Shown piece after piece: positions 10,866 to 20,950 of a stretch of 64,000 bases of DNA. The number at the start of each line of letters is the position of its first letter. The stretch's first letter is position 1. Origin of the DNA: Corbicula japonica (Eukaryota > Mollusca > Bivalvia > Venerida > Cyrenidae); contig JAZAYU010000357.1 in assembly GCA_038501625.1 (NCBI GenBank), positions 372,001 to 436,000 on the forward strand, given 5' to 3'. The notes under the pieces are model-generated. The model was not told the DNA's origin and did no database searches. It was given only the letters and a program-made list of their open reading frames with translations. Made by a program: the position numbers and the translations under genes.

Positions 10866-11009
10866 ATGAACGACACTTTGGGAAATCCTAGCCCATTTCG
10901 TACACGCCTTCCAAGTTTCAAGTTCAGACCACTGCCAGATTTTAATTTCTTGAAGGTGTGGAAGGACAGACGGAAAAAGGACTTGTCGCAGATATTCCTC
11001 AGAATTTAA
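10866..11009 (+). CDS. Small ORF, 47 aa, unknown
   Basis: ATG 10866 to TAA 11007-11009. The peptide begins MNDTLGNPSPFRTRLPSFKF and is Pro, Phe, Arg and Lys rich, with a composition unlike the AT-driven frames around it. An AATAAAG lies about 75 bases beyond the stop (near 11084), where a polyadenylation signal would be expected. No signal peptide, domain or relative is recognised. It could be a complete short gene, a 5' exon (AAG|GTGTGG inside it could be a donor) or a relic. Confidence 0.35.
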   Translation: MNDTLGNPSPFRTRLPSFKFRPLPDFNFLKVWKDRRKKDLSQIFLRI

Positions 11010-11435
11010 GTCCCCTTGGTTTAGAACTGCTGCAGTCTTCGAAATGCACGTGCATCACGGCAGTCGATAACTAAACAGTGTGAAATAAAGTCTTTACTGC
11101 CATATGATAGGTATAACAGTTGCAATTTCCTTCTTATAAGTATGAAAAAATATCGGGAGGAACATAGTGTAAACTTATAAAGTGTATTCTATTTAAGTGT
11201 AGATCTTATGTAACGCATCGGTATTCTTACATAATTATTATTAATCAGATTTATTTCTATTTCTATCATAATTACAAGCAATAACAATACTATCAGTAAT
11301 TTGAAAAAAAAATATAATGGAACAAAAAACAAAAGAACAACACATGTAAACGTATCGCAATGCATATCTTTAATATCTATATTGTATCACGATACGTATC
11401 GTACATCGTAGGAGGTCTAGAGACACACAGATCTA
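11010..11435. other. Possible 3' UTR of the small ORF, then intergenic
   Basis: Holds the AATAAAG near 11084 and AT-rich unique sequence. Confidence 0.35.
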
Positions 11436-11579
11436 TGCCCAAGGTTATAAAACTGGGCATGTAAACTAGTCTCAAATCTCAAGTATCTGATTGGCTGAAA
11501 TGGCGACTGGTCACCATTTCAGCCAATCAGATGGTTGAGATTTGAGACTGGTTTCCAATCTCAGCTTTATAACCCTAAG
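11436..11579. repeat. Palindromic MITE, family Y, copy 5
   Basis: Full-length copy with both GATTGGCTGAAATGG cores facing each other around GCGACTGGTCACC. It best defines the outer edge GCCCAAGGTTATAAAACTGG. Confidence 0.88.
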
Positions 11580-12418
11580 CCTTAAGCCTGTGTATCTGAG
11601 AAACGTTTCGGTCTGCCCGTCACACAATGTTTGCCTGGTGATAGATTGTTAGTTATATTGATGTTGAACTCGCCCGTCCTTTTATAAAATCCTCTGTGTC
11701 AAGTTACCGTTGTCGGGATTTGAAATATTTTTTATAAGATATGTAATTTTGAATGTAACAATTGTTTGTACAAATTAGTGCTTTTTTGTATTCGAAGTAT
11801 TATTTCATTCAAATTTTTGTGAAACCTATTATCTTAGGCCTATGTGATAAATATGTTCCCGACAAAGAACTTGTTAATTTAACTGAAATAACTGTTTGTT
11901 TCGTTAGAATATGTTTCCGGGGACTTCTTATAACTAATGATTAAGTCAGGAACCCTTTTTATTCCACCATAACATAGGTTTTAAATGCACCATATACATG
12001 TAACTTTTACCTACATGTATTTAATCAAACGGTAAGGATGCGACCTCTAAAAAGGCTCCCGTACATTCAATCAGTGTTGTTGTCAGTTAAGTCCTTTGAA
12101 GGTCGTTGAGCACGATGTTTATAGTACATCTAAAATTACTTTTCTTTTAACATTTCGGCCAATTTTAAGATGGATGGTTTCAATATCCCACAATCTGATT
12201 AAAATCATCTCCTGAAAACATCTACGTCGTTGTTGTTATTGTTGTTGTTGTCTGGTATATTCCCCCTTCCTTTTAGAGGCACTGCTGCATAGCAGGATAT
12301 TTCACAATTTATCACAAAAATCACCAGATTCCACGGAAGTAATTAGTTAAATCCAATATGTACATTTACACATGTAGTTAGCAGTTATTTACACCATGCA
12401 TTGTATGAGCAGGAATCT
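11580..12418. other. Intergenic sequence, no gene seen
   Basis: Contains a short GTT repeat near 12230-12250 and no coding signal. Confidence 0.5.
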
Positions 12419-12419
12419 G

Positions 12420-12636
12420 CATATATACGCATTTTTATGCTTGTGCAACCAGTGAAGATCTAGATCAGCCAGCACAACTATGATCTGGATCTGTACTGGT
12501 TGCATTTTGGTAAGAAATAACCTAATGAATCACAAAGCAAACAGTTTAGATCCTGATCAGATGGCACGGATATGTTGGCTGATCTGGATCTAAACTGTTT
12601 GCCCTCGCAATAAAGGTGTATCTATGGAGGAAAGGG
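12420..12636. repeat. Double-hairpin element, family X, copy 1
   Basis: Family X is about 220-240 bp. A complete copy has outer ends TTAACCCTTT and AAAGGGTTAA and two internal hairpins. The first is of the type AGTGTAGATCCAGATCAGCC ... TCTGATCAGGATCTGCACT. The second is CAGTTTAGATCCTGATCAGA ... CTGATCTGGATCTAAACTG. The spacer reads TGGTCAGAAATAACCTA. This copy has both hairpins, lacks the left terminus and abuts copy 2 head to tail. Confidence 0.85.
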
Positions 12637-12861
12637 GTATACATGGTTTTACGCATGTGGAACCACAAGGAGATCCAGATTAGCCAGCACACCCGTGCTA
12701 TCTAATCAGAATCTGCTTTGCTATTTGTTCATAAATAACATTAAGAATTTAAAAAAGCGAACATTGAAGATCCTGATCAGACGGCATAAAAGTGCCAGCT
12801 ACTCAGGATCTACACTGTTTGCCCATGCAATAAATGTGTTTCTATGGAGTATAAAGGGTTA
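12637..12861. repeat. Double-hairpin element, family X, diverged copy 2
   Basis: First hairpin imperfect, second hairpin with mismatches, right terminus AAAGGGTTAA kept. It directly follows copy 1. Confidence 0.8.
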
Positions 12862-13161
12862 ATAATAAAATTGACTTGATACTGTAAAGAAGAAGTTTTA
12901 TAATCATTGTTGAATTGAATTGGTATTTTTATCACGAGATTTACATTTGTTAAATATTATGATTTTGATGAGACTTTGTACGTGATTTTATTGGTTGTCA
13001 ATAAATCTATTAAATTGACAATAAAGTTGTTTTACAATTCATTCAAATGAATTTCAAAGACCTGTTGATTAAACCAGGAATCTAGAAAGCTAGTGCTTTG
13101 GTTTAACACTGATAGACCACATGATCTAATTTTTAAAGCCTTCTTAGCAAAGACAACTTAC

Positions 13162-13427
13162 CCTTGACATTTTGCAGCCCATGCTTCGTTCTCATGTGTC
13201 CTCGAATTCCCGAAATAGATACATACGACTTCACGCACATATCACATATATATGTACCATTATTCTCTGTTGTTTTTTTTTGCATGTTCAGTTGCTTTGC
13301 CCTTAGTTTTCAATTTCTTAGTACAAAAATCCTCATCACTTGAACTATCATCACATGTATATTCCTCCAAGAGGACATCAAGATCAATATCATCCCAGTC
13401 TAAGAAGTCACTACTACTGTAAGCCAT
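13162..13427 (-). CDS. Exon of a C2H2 zinc-finger protein, with one frameshift
   Basis: Minus-strand ATG at 13427 opens an acidic stretch (MAYSSSDFLDWDDIDLDVLL, then a DDSSSDED segment) and a Lys-rich part. After a run of nine A (13273-13281 as T on the plus strand) the next frame encodes one C2H2 finger, CDMC...HMRTKH, with C-x2-C-x12-H-x4-H spacing at 13181-13246. A strong donor (AAGG|GTAAGT) follows at 13161. The finger would bind nucleic acid in the nucleus (family knowledge). The one-base shift sits in a homopolymer, so it could be a sequencing error, a true pseudogene mutation or slippage. Downstream exons were not found. Confidence 0.6.
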
Positions 13428-13639
13428 TGCAAACATATATTAATTAAGGAAGAAGTGGAAATAGAATAAAAGTTGATAGTAGGCAATATAACTTATAGTA
13501 AGTGGAATGTTGGCGAGTAACTACAATTAAAGATGTGCAAAGTCAAAGGTACAAACAGGTTCATTGTTCTTTTCAACCAAATCGGTGTTGAATAAAAAGA
13601 ATATAGTTTTTCACATAATTTAACACGATGCATATTTGT

Positions 13640-13908
13640 AATCGAAATTTGCCTATAGCATGTATAGTGTATATGATTAATTGTGTCTGTCTTTAAGTAT
13701 TGATGTTTTATATGTTGTAATATATGTTTTTCGTTTATCCATTTTAGAAGGCCTCATTGAAAATAAGCAATTTCTTCATTTGACTAACTTTTTATACTTG
13801 CAAATATCGTATTTGTTTGTATTAATTTTGTTGTCATAGATTTTGTCTTAATGAGTTACCTTCTTAAAATAAAGAGATTATTATTATTATTATTATTATT
13901 ATTATAAC
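13640..13908 (+). mobile_element. Probable LINE 3' end with (ATT)n tail
   Basis: AT-rich sequence ending CTTAAAATAAAGAGATTATT and then about ten TTA units. This is the usual 3' UTR and microsatellite tail of several CR1/RTE-like non-LTR retrotransposons. No ORF remains. Confidence 0.5.
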
Positions 13909-14490
13909 CCGGTGGTTCAAATAAACACTTATACCAAACATAATTAGGTTGGGATGTATTTTTAGGGTATAAGAATCCAACAATCATTTATTAAGTCATT
14001 TATTTTTTGCAGTTTCAATACAATAAAACCTACAATAATCATACGAACCCGGTTCCTTTTCATGTGCCTGACTTTTTAATAAGACTTAGATTTTCTTTGT
14101 GTATAAGCAAACAGCAAAAAAAAGCCCAGATTATATCCTGTGTTTTTGAGATTAAACATAATTATAATTAAACAAGATGCTGATTTCCGTGAAACGCCAG
14201 ACGTCGTAGTCTACTTTCACTTTCATTTTAGATGCTATACTAACTTAATGACTTATCTCAAAACCAGTTGATTTGTTGGACTGGCTCAACATTGTTCAAC
14301 ATTGACACTGTATTACTGGAACAAAATATTTGGAAGAACAACTAAAAACTTATGAAAGTTAACAGAAATTTGGATGTTACATCATCGGGGCGAAATCACC
14401 GCGAGGCGCGATGCCCGTATTGAACTCCATATATTTCCTCAAGGCTTTATTTCGTTTAGATTTATATGGGGTCCTGGTACAAACATTTTG
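13909..14490. other. Intergenic sequence, no gene seen
   Basis: AT-rich unique DNA. A 60-codon frame at 14374-14556 runs into the tandem repeat and is not credible. Confidence 0.45.
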
Positions 14491-14494
14491 CGCT

Positions 14495-15238
14495 TTTTTG
14501 CCGAAAATTTGAAGAAAATCGGTAAAATACTGTTAAAGTTATCAATTGAAATGTAAGACATGGTGTTGGTAAACAAATATCATCAGCAACATTTTACAGC
14601 GGAAAAAGTACAATGTCCATGTTTAACTCAAAACTTTTTCTATTTAATCACGGTTTTCCAAAAAAAATTTTATATCACTTAAAAGAAGAACCACGTTTTG
14701 ATCATTTAATGAAAATTTCAAGAAAATTGAGAAATTATTATTGTCGGCATCAATTAAAATGTACGACATGGTGTTCGTGAACAAATATCCGCTGCCACAA
14801 TTTATCTCCGAAAAAAAGTAGAATGTCCGTGTTTAACTCAAACCAGAGACCTATATATATGTATAATATAGGTCTTTGCTCAAACCCTTTCGTATTTAAT
14901 GTCGATTTTCCAAATAAATTTTTACATCACTAAAAAGAAGAAACAGTTCTTGATTATTTAATGAAAATTTGAAGAAAATCGAGAAGTTATCGGTGACGCT
15001 ATCAATTAAATTGTAAGATGTGGTGTTGGTGAACAAATATCCGCTGCCACAATTTAAAGCCGAAAAAAAGTAGAATGTCCGTGTTTAACTCGAAACTTTT
15101 CGTATCTAATGTCGGTTTTCCAAATAATTTTTTACATCACTTTTTACATCACTAGAAAGAAGAAAGAGTTCTGAATGATTTAATGAAAATTTGAAGAAAA
15201 TCGAGAAATTATTGTTGACGCTATCAATTAAATTGTAT
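14495..15238. repeat. Tandem repeat, unit about 230 bp, three and a half copies
   Basis: Units share AAATTTGAAGAAAATCGAGA, then a GTTGGTGAACAAATATCCGC segment, then AATGTCCGTGTTTAACTCGA and a TTTTACATCACT segment. Copies are visibly diverged. A private TATATATGTATAATATA insertion lies near 14855. Confidence 0.85.
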
Positions 15239-15560
15239 GACTGGGGTACTTCGAATTCTGACTATCTTCGCTATGCGCTCGGTTAACTTAAACAGCGCGT
15301 TTGTACAGGTAGGCCGTCGTAAGAAAATCGATAGCACGACATCATATTTCAGTATTTTAATGCTTATCACTATAGTTTCCAATCCCTTTGATAAAGATTC
15401 CTGGTATGAGTCACTAACAAAATATTAGGCTCGCAGTTAATATAAAGTTTTATAGTCTGTTTCATTTAAATCATATAGTGTAATTTATAGTCAGTTTCAA
15501 ATTAACACTAAAATCTGTTTCAAATATGTAAATGTCATTAAAGGAATTAATTCCATTCAG
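15239..15560. other. No gene; includes the likely 3' UTR of the LINE remnant on the minus strand
   Basis: Sequence just downstream of the LINE ORF2 stop when read on the minus strand. No other signal. Confidence 0.4.
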
Positions 15561-15573
15561 ACTAATTCGTCAT

Positions 15574-16280
15574 TTATTGTCTACATTTAAGTGCTTGCTC
15601 TTTTAGGATTGTTAACCTCTTTTGATGAATGTAGTAAAGTAGTTTCTGTGAACATATCTCAATATTCCTGTAAAGTTCTTTATTCGGTGTTATTGCCTTT
15701 GAAATGTCATCATGTGTACAGTCTAAAAGTAGCTGCAACATAAGGTTTCTATCAATGATATGTTGGTAACCATTTCCTCGATGCCTATTTATCATGTCTT
15801 CTAGTTTATAAATGAATGGTTGCCTAACTTCCTGTAATTGCGGGCATTTTACAGCAAAATGATAAAGGCTTTCATTTTCCAGTTTGCACAACGGACAAAT
15901 GGCTGAGACCGGGTTGTTATTAAATTTTGCTCTATCCCCTTGTAGGATGTAGGTGCCTGTTACAAGCCTTCCTTTTAATTCTATTCTTCTTACTTCATGT
16001 GGTCTATTTTTAATTGATTCCCAGATGTTATGCGATTGGTTTATAGGATTTTCCTGGAATTTAAGGATATCAGACTTTAGTCAGATAGTTAGATCTGACT
16101 TTAGTCAGATTGAATATATCCCAGTCAGTATAGATTTGGATATTGTTCAATCACCCTTAGGATATACTTCCTGCTTGTTAATTTTTGTCTTTGACGTTCT
16201 CTGGAATTCGCAAGATTTACATTCCCAGATTCCCTATCGAAATCCATTCTCTTCAGTTCCGTCCATTGTTTCCTCGTTTC
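15574..16280 (-). pseudogene. LINE ORF2 C-terminal remnant with zinc-binding motif
   Basis: The minus-strand frame 15574-16080 is open and contains NRPHEVRRIELKGRLVTGTY followed by ICPLCKLENESLYHFAVKCP. This Cys-x2-Cys...His-x4-Cys pattern is typical of the C-terminal end of many non-LTR retrotransposon ORF2 proteins, after the reverse transcriptase. A TGA precedes it at 16081. Beyond a short duplicated AGTCAGAT segment, another open stretch at 16125-16280 reads WTELKRMDFDRESGNVNLAN and looks like an upstream part of the same protein. The reverse transcriptase and endonuclease are missing, so this is a 5'-truncated dead copy. Relation to the ORF1 copy at 5531 is unknown. Confidence 0.7.
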
Positions 16281-16384
16281 AATATATCAAAGTTAACCAT
16301 AAGTTACAAGTATAGCATACTTCTTTTCTATTTTTTTTTTCATAAATCATTACATTCTACTAAATTATCAAATTATTATCAAAT

Positions 16385-16590
16385 TTGTGGCCAGTTTAGA
16401 TCCAGATCAGCTGCCACATCCTTGCCATCTGATCTGGATCTACAAAGTTCACATCTTGGTCAGAAATAACCTATTGAATCTGAAAGTAAACAGTTAAGAT
16501 CCTGATCAGACAGCACGAATGTGCCGGCTAAACTGGATCTACACTGTTCACCCTCGCAATAAAGGTGTATCTGTGAGAAAAAGAGTTTTA
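16385..16590. repeat. Double-hairpin element, family X, copy 3
   Basis: Both hairpins present. The outer TTAACCCTTT edges are lost. It lies directly upstream (on the minus strand) of the LINE remnant. Confidence 0.82.
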
Positions 16591-17026
16591 GCAGCGCTTA
16601 ATTTCTAATTGAAAGTTAATTGAAAGACTTAATTTACAGAAGGTAACCCAATTAGCCAAAAGACTAATTTCCCTTGGGGCCCTCTTAAATTAATATGTAC
16701 AATCATGTAACAAATGATAAAATGCTTTGAATACAATAGTATGCACAAAGTGAAATAACAACAAACATATTAACAATCATGCACAAAAAATCAAAAATCA
16801 ACAGCAAAACGTAAACAAAGAATTGATGAAACTATACATATTTAATAACAGTTGATGCCCATTTAATAAAACGTGAGAATCTTTATGTATTTTAGATTGG
16901 TAAAAGTCAAATTTGTTTACAACCTGTAAATAAAACTGAAGAATAAAATTAGTTTTGTTTTAACCAGTATGTGAAATTTTGTGTAAATTGTTTAATTGAT
17001 ATACTTATTCTTATATTAATCAACAG
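16591..17026. other. Presumed intron or upstream region of the 17-kb gene
   Basis: AT-rich. It ends in TTATATTAATCAACAG, a possible splice acceptor at 17026. Confidence 0.4.
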
Positions 17027-17051
17027 TTGATATAGATCAAGAGAACATTCA

Positions 17052-17160
17052 ATGGGTGATACCATGAAAAACATTCTAAAAGCTTTGGGTCAGATAAAAA
17101 AGATGTTTGATGAAAGCCAGACGAATCTTCAGCACTTGTCACAGCAAGCACACCATTTAG
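17052..17160 (+). CDS. Exon of an unidentified coiled-coil-like protein
   Basis: ATG 17052 opens MGDTMKNILKALGQIKKMFD, followed by a Gln/His-rich helix (ESQTNLQHLSQQAHHL). It ends at a GT donor at 17161, leaving phase 1. Upstream from a possible acceptor (CAACAG, 17026) another frame reads DIDQENIQWVIP and then stops, which also looks coding. Either ATG 17052 is the true start behind a short 5' UTR, or one base has been lost just before it. The next exon joins in the same phase. Function unknown. Confidence 0.55.
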
Positions 17161-18018
17161 GTACTGGTTGTATTCAAGGGATATTTGGTCCAAGGGTTTT
17201 TTTACACTGCCAAGAGAAGAGCCCTATGCCCTGTAATTTAGGGGGAATGAAAAAAACCTGGTGTATTGTTACCATTTTGGGGGAAAAGGAATGATTTGGA
17301 AGAAATTTTTTAGGGAAATGTGTCTGTTAACAGCCCCTTCTAAAGAATGAAAAAGGGTCTGGGTCAAAATCATAACACTTGATACGCTAGTATTAAAAAT
17401 ATCACCAAGGACAACTGGTCCCAATGGTGGCTGAGATAATGTCATATCATGTGTTTTAGACATGCTAACATCTTGTTTCAACCCATAAACCTCCAGCAAA
17501 TATGCATGTGTAAGCTGCTGGTATTGTAATAACCATTGTAAATATGAAATTTACACCCATGTTTATTTACCAGCACACAAGTACACATCAGTCCAAAAAT
17601 CAAATCAGTTCTTGCAAAGATTTTTATTTTCTGATAATTATTAAATAACAAATTAATTTGTTTATAAAAATCTACTATGTAATGTTTTATATCAGAAAGA
17701 TGCATACTGTGGGTTGGTATTATTATTTAATTTCCCAGGCACAATGTTCATGCAAAAGCTCCAAATATATTTTTGCCAGTATAAATTTGCTCACTTGAAT
17801 TTTTCTATAAAGACATATTATCACATGTTGTTATTTCACTGGGGTTTAAATTGTTTGTGCTTTTACCTTGATACAAAATACACAAAATTTAAGCCTGTGT
17901 GAAATTTAATGATAAACAAGTAATAAGATATGCTGTCCTAGTTCAACTTCATGAACTTTGTCTGTATATGGAACAAACATATGTGCATAGTGCTAAATCT
18001 ATTTTGTTTATTTTTCAG
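17161..18018 (+). other. Intron of the 17-kb gene
   Basis: 858 bases, starting GTACTG and ending TTTATTTTTCAG, with a good polypyrimidine tract. No repeat from the main families is inside. Confidence 0.55.
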
Positions 18019-18122
18019 GTAGGGCAACCACTCAGCCTGGAAGGATAGACTTTGATCATCCTGATGCTGTTAGGTCACCAACACCAGTGGAAAAGCCAAA
18101 ACCAGATACCCCAATGCAATGA
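18019..18122 (+). CDS. Terminal exon of the 17-kb gene
   Basis: Acceptor TTTTTCAG|G. Continuing in phase 1 gives RATTQPGRIDFDHPDAVRSP, then a Pro/Lys-rich tail and TGA at 18120-18122. The phase match, the hydrophilic Pro-rich C-terminus and the well-formed acceptor support a real gene of at least 70 residues. It lacks membrane segments and recognisable domains. The helix plus proline tail would fit a small adaptor or complex subunit, but that is a guess. Confidence 0.6.
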
Positions 18123-18309
18123 GTGAATGGGAAATACTGGACCTAAGTAAACAAATAGATATGCTTTTGCAAAACAATAGTTACATAATGTAATGTTTAA
18201 CCTTTATTACAATGCAGGACACATTGACAGTCGACGTTTATGCAGAAAAACCAAGCATTTTCTGGGATTTATTAAGTTTGAATGCTGAAAATATATTGGC
18301 ATTTTGACT

Positions 18310-18475
18310 TGCATTAACAACATTTGTGCCATCTGAACAGGATCTGCACTGTTCATGTTTTGGTCAGAAATAACCTTATAAACCAAAAAATTGAACAGTG
18401 CAGATTCTGATCAGATGGCATGGATGTGCTGGCTGATCTGAATCTACAATGTTCACACATGTCATAAAAAGGTGA
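18310..18475. repeat. Double-hairpin element, family X, partial copy 4
   Basis: Second hairpin complete. The left half of the first hairpin is missing. Confidence 0.78.
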
Positions 18476-18599
18476 AATATGCATATCAGGAATCGCCACA
18501 TTCAGAAAGAAAAGCCTCCCCACACAGTCAAGAAGAAGAGAGGGGAGAGAGCATGGTTAATAAAATGATCAGTTTCAAAAAATACACCACTAACAATAA

Positions 18600-18870
18600 A
18601 CAAAAATGAGAACCCGAGTGGTTACCGCCTTGGAGCGGTCAGTGGCAAATCAAATTGCCACTGAGGGTTTAAACCAGGTTCTAGGGTGCACCAACCTCAC
18701 ACTTGCCCCAACAGGTTCTCATATCCCAAAACAAGTACAAGTTGTCTTGGTGAAAAAACTCCAACCCACTTATCGGCTTAACAATGTTGCATGCAAAAGC
18801 ACACAAACATATAAAACATAAGAAGCTAAGAGCAATGCAAATCCGAAGGGGCGGGTACTCAATGATCTTA
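18600..18870. repeat. Dispersed repeat with AGTGGCAA/TTGCCACT hairpin
   Basis: Reads GTTACCGCCTTGGAGCGGTC, then an 8-bp-stem hairpin at 18641-18662, then GGTTCTAGGGTGCACCAACC. Its higher GC and compact design resemble a mollusc short interspersed repeat. The 71-codon frame across it is not considered a gene. Confidence 0.45.
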
Positions 18871-18939
18871 CCGAGACCAGAGCTCCTGGAGTAAAGAATC
18901 TAGATAAGCAACTTCTGTACATACAAAATATGATTCATG

Positions 18940-19012
18940 ATTAGAGAAGTTGCGTTTTTAATTTCTTTTATTCTATTATATGTACTTGAAGAAATTAGAA
19001 ACGCAACTTCCC
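18940..19012. repeat. Small hairpin with GAAGTTGCGTTT arms
   Basis: AGAAGTTGCGTTTTTAATTTC on the left pairs with GAAATTAGAAACGCAACTTC on the right. One arm of the same sequence occurs alone at about 32235-32260, so this is a dispersed family. Confidence 0.7.
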
Positions 19013-19830
19013 CAAATTCACTCCGTCACATTGTATTAAACACAACGCAACACAATTTAAATTTCAATATTAAATTGTAATTTGTAACCGTAGCACTTGG
19101 GTAACCGATGAAATTTAAAAGAACGGGTAATTTGATCTATAATTTCTTTTAAACTTGGAGATAATACTGGTAGAATGTTAACGATTATTATTTCAATAAT
19201 CTTTTTCAATAATATTAATATAGAATTACATTGTTCAGCTCAAAATAACTGCACTTAAATTGTCTTTACAACTTCCTAGTCCCAACAGTTAAATCGTCTT
19301 TAACATATCCATCTTTCGAAATGTCACTACACCGTGTCTCTTGAATTATCTGTCTTTATCCCTTTATTGGCCGTGGCAATTGCACCACCTGATCTTATTA
19401 TTGCTTAAAGTCTTTAATATAGGACTTTAAAATCCTGATAAACTCTTCACGTAACGTATTATTTGACGTAGCATTGTCTCACTGAATACTTTTCTTTTTC
19501 AACAAGTTGCAAACTAAATAATTATCATCTTAACGACCATGAAATATATCTCTGAACATCAGCTTCTGGACATAAACATGTTCCGGTTTAGCTATTGTTA
19601 TCCAAGACCCGTTGGATACTTGTCAGTTTTAATGCTTTTTACAAAAATAGCCTTGTGTTTGAAAGAATATATTGTCAGAAACTTTAATGTTGAACAATTC
19701 AAAACTTCTAATAAACCACGAAAAGCCTACAAGTAAAAAAAAAGTCAACAATTAGCCAAAATTCTTGAAATACAACGCTATAAAAAGTATCAAGCAATCA
19801 AGCTTTACATCTGATATATTCATCGGTGGC
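19013..19830. other. Intergenic sequence, no gene seen
   Basis: AT-rich. A 65-codon frame at 19539 has no supporting signal. Confidence 0.45.
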
Positions 19831-20950
19831 ACTGCTGCCTCATATCCGACAATTCAATCTGATCTGTGGCAATATCGCCCCATATCTGACAACACTGTCT
19901 TATATCTGGCAATACCGCACAGTATCTGACAATTCTGTCTTATATCTGGCAATACTGTCCCATATCTCAAAACTCTGTCATATCTCTGGCAATACTGCCC
20001 CATATCTGACAACCCTGTCTTATATCTGGAAATACAGTCCCATATCTGAGAATTCCGTCTTATATCTGGCAATACTGCCCCACATCCGACATCTCTGTCT
20101 TATATCTGGCAATACCGCACCGTATATGACAATTCCGTCGTATATCTGGCAATACTGCCTAATATCTGACAATTCTGTGTCATCTCTGGCAATACCGCCT
20201 AATATCTAATATATATGGCAATAGCGTCCCATATCTGACAACTCTGTCTTATATCTGACAATATCGCCCCGTATCTGAAAATTCTCTCCTTACTCTGGCA
20301 ATACTGCCACATATCCGACAACCCTGTCTCATATCTGGCAATACCGCCCCATATCTGACGATTCTCTCCTATCTCTGGCAATACTGCCTCATATCTGACG
20401 ACCCTGTCTTATACCTGGCAATATCACCCCATATCTGACAATTCTGTCTTATATCTGGCAATACCACCTCATATCCGACAAATCGGTCTTATCTCTGTCA
20501 ATATAGCCTCATATTTAACAACTCCGTCTGATTTCTGGTAATGCCGCCTAATATCTAACAACTCCGTCTTATCCCTGGCAATACAGCCCCACATCTGGCA
20601 ATTCCGTCTTATATCTGGCAAAACCGCCTAATATCTGACATTTTTGTCTTATCTCTGGAAATACTGTCTCATTTCTAACAACTCCGTCTTATCACTGGCA
20701 ATACAGCCCCACTTCTGGCAATTCCTTCTTATATCTGGCAATACCGCCTAATATCTGACAATTTTGTCTCATCTCTGGTGATACTGTCTCATATCTAACA
20801 ACTCTGTCTTATCCCTGGAAATACAGCCCCATATCTGACAATTTTGTCTTGTCTCTGGCAATAATGCCTCTTATCCTACAATGCTGTCTCATCTTTGGCA
20901 ATTCTTCCTTGTATCTGACAATTCTGTCTCGTTTCTGGCAATTCTGTCCG
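19831..20950. repeat. 1.1-kb minisatellite of 20-bp half units in a 40-bp higher-order unit
   Basis: About 28 copies of a 40-bp unit made of two related 20-bp halves, ATATCTGACAATTCTGTCTT and ATATCTGGCAATACCGCCCC. Half units alternate almost strictly. Frames crossing it are open on both strands because stop codons are rare in the unit. Confidence 0.95.

Noticed and set aside
19826..20209. 127-codon frame in the minisatellite
   Set aside because: By-product of a stop-poor 40-bp unit. The opposite strand is open as well.
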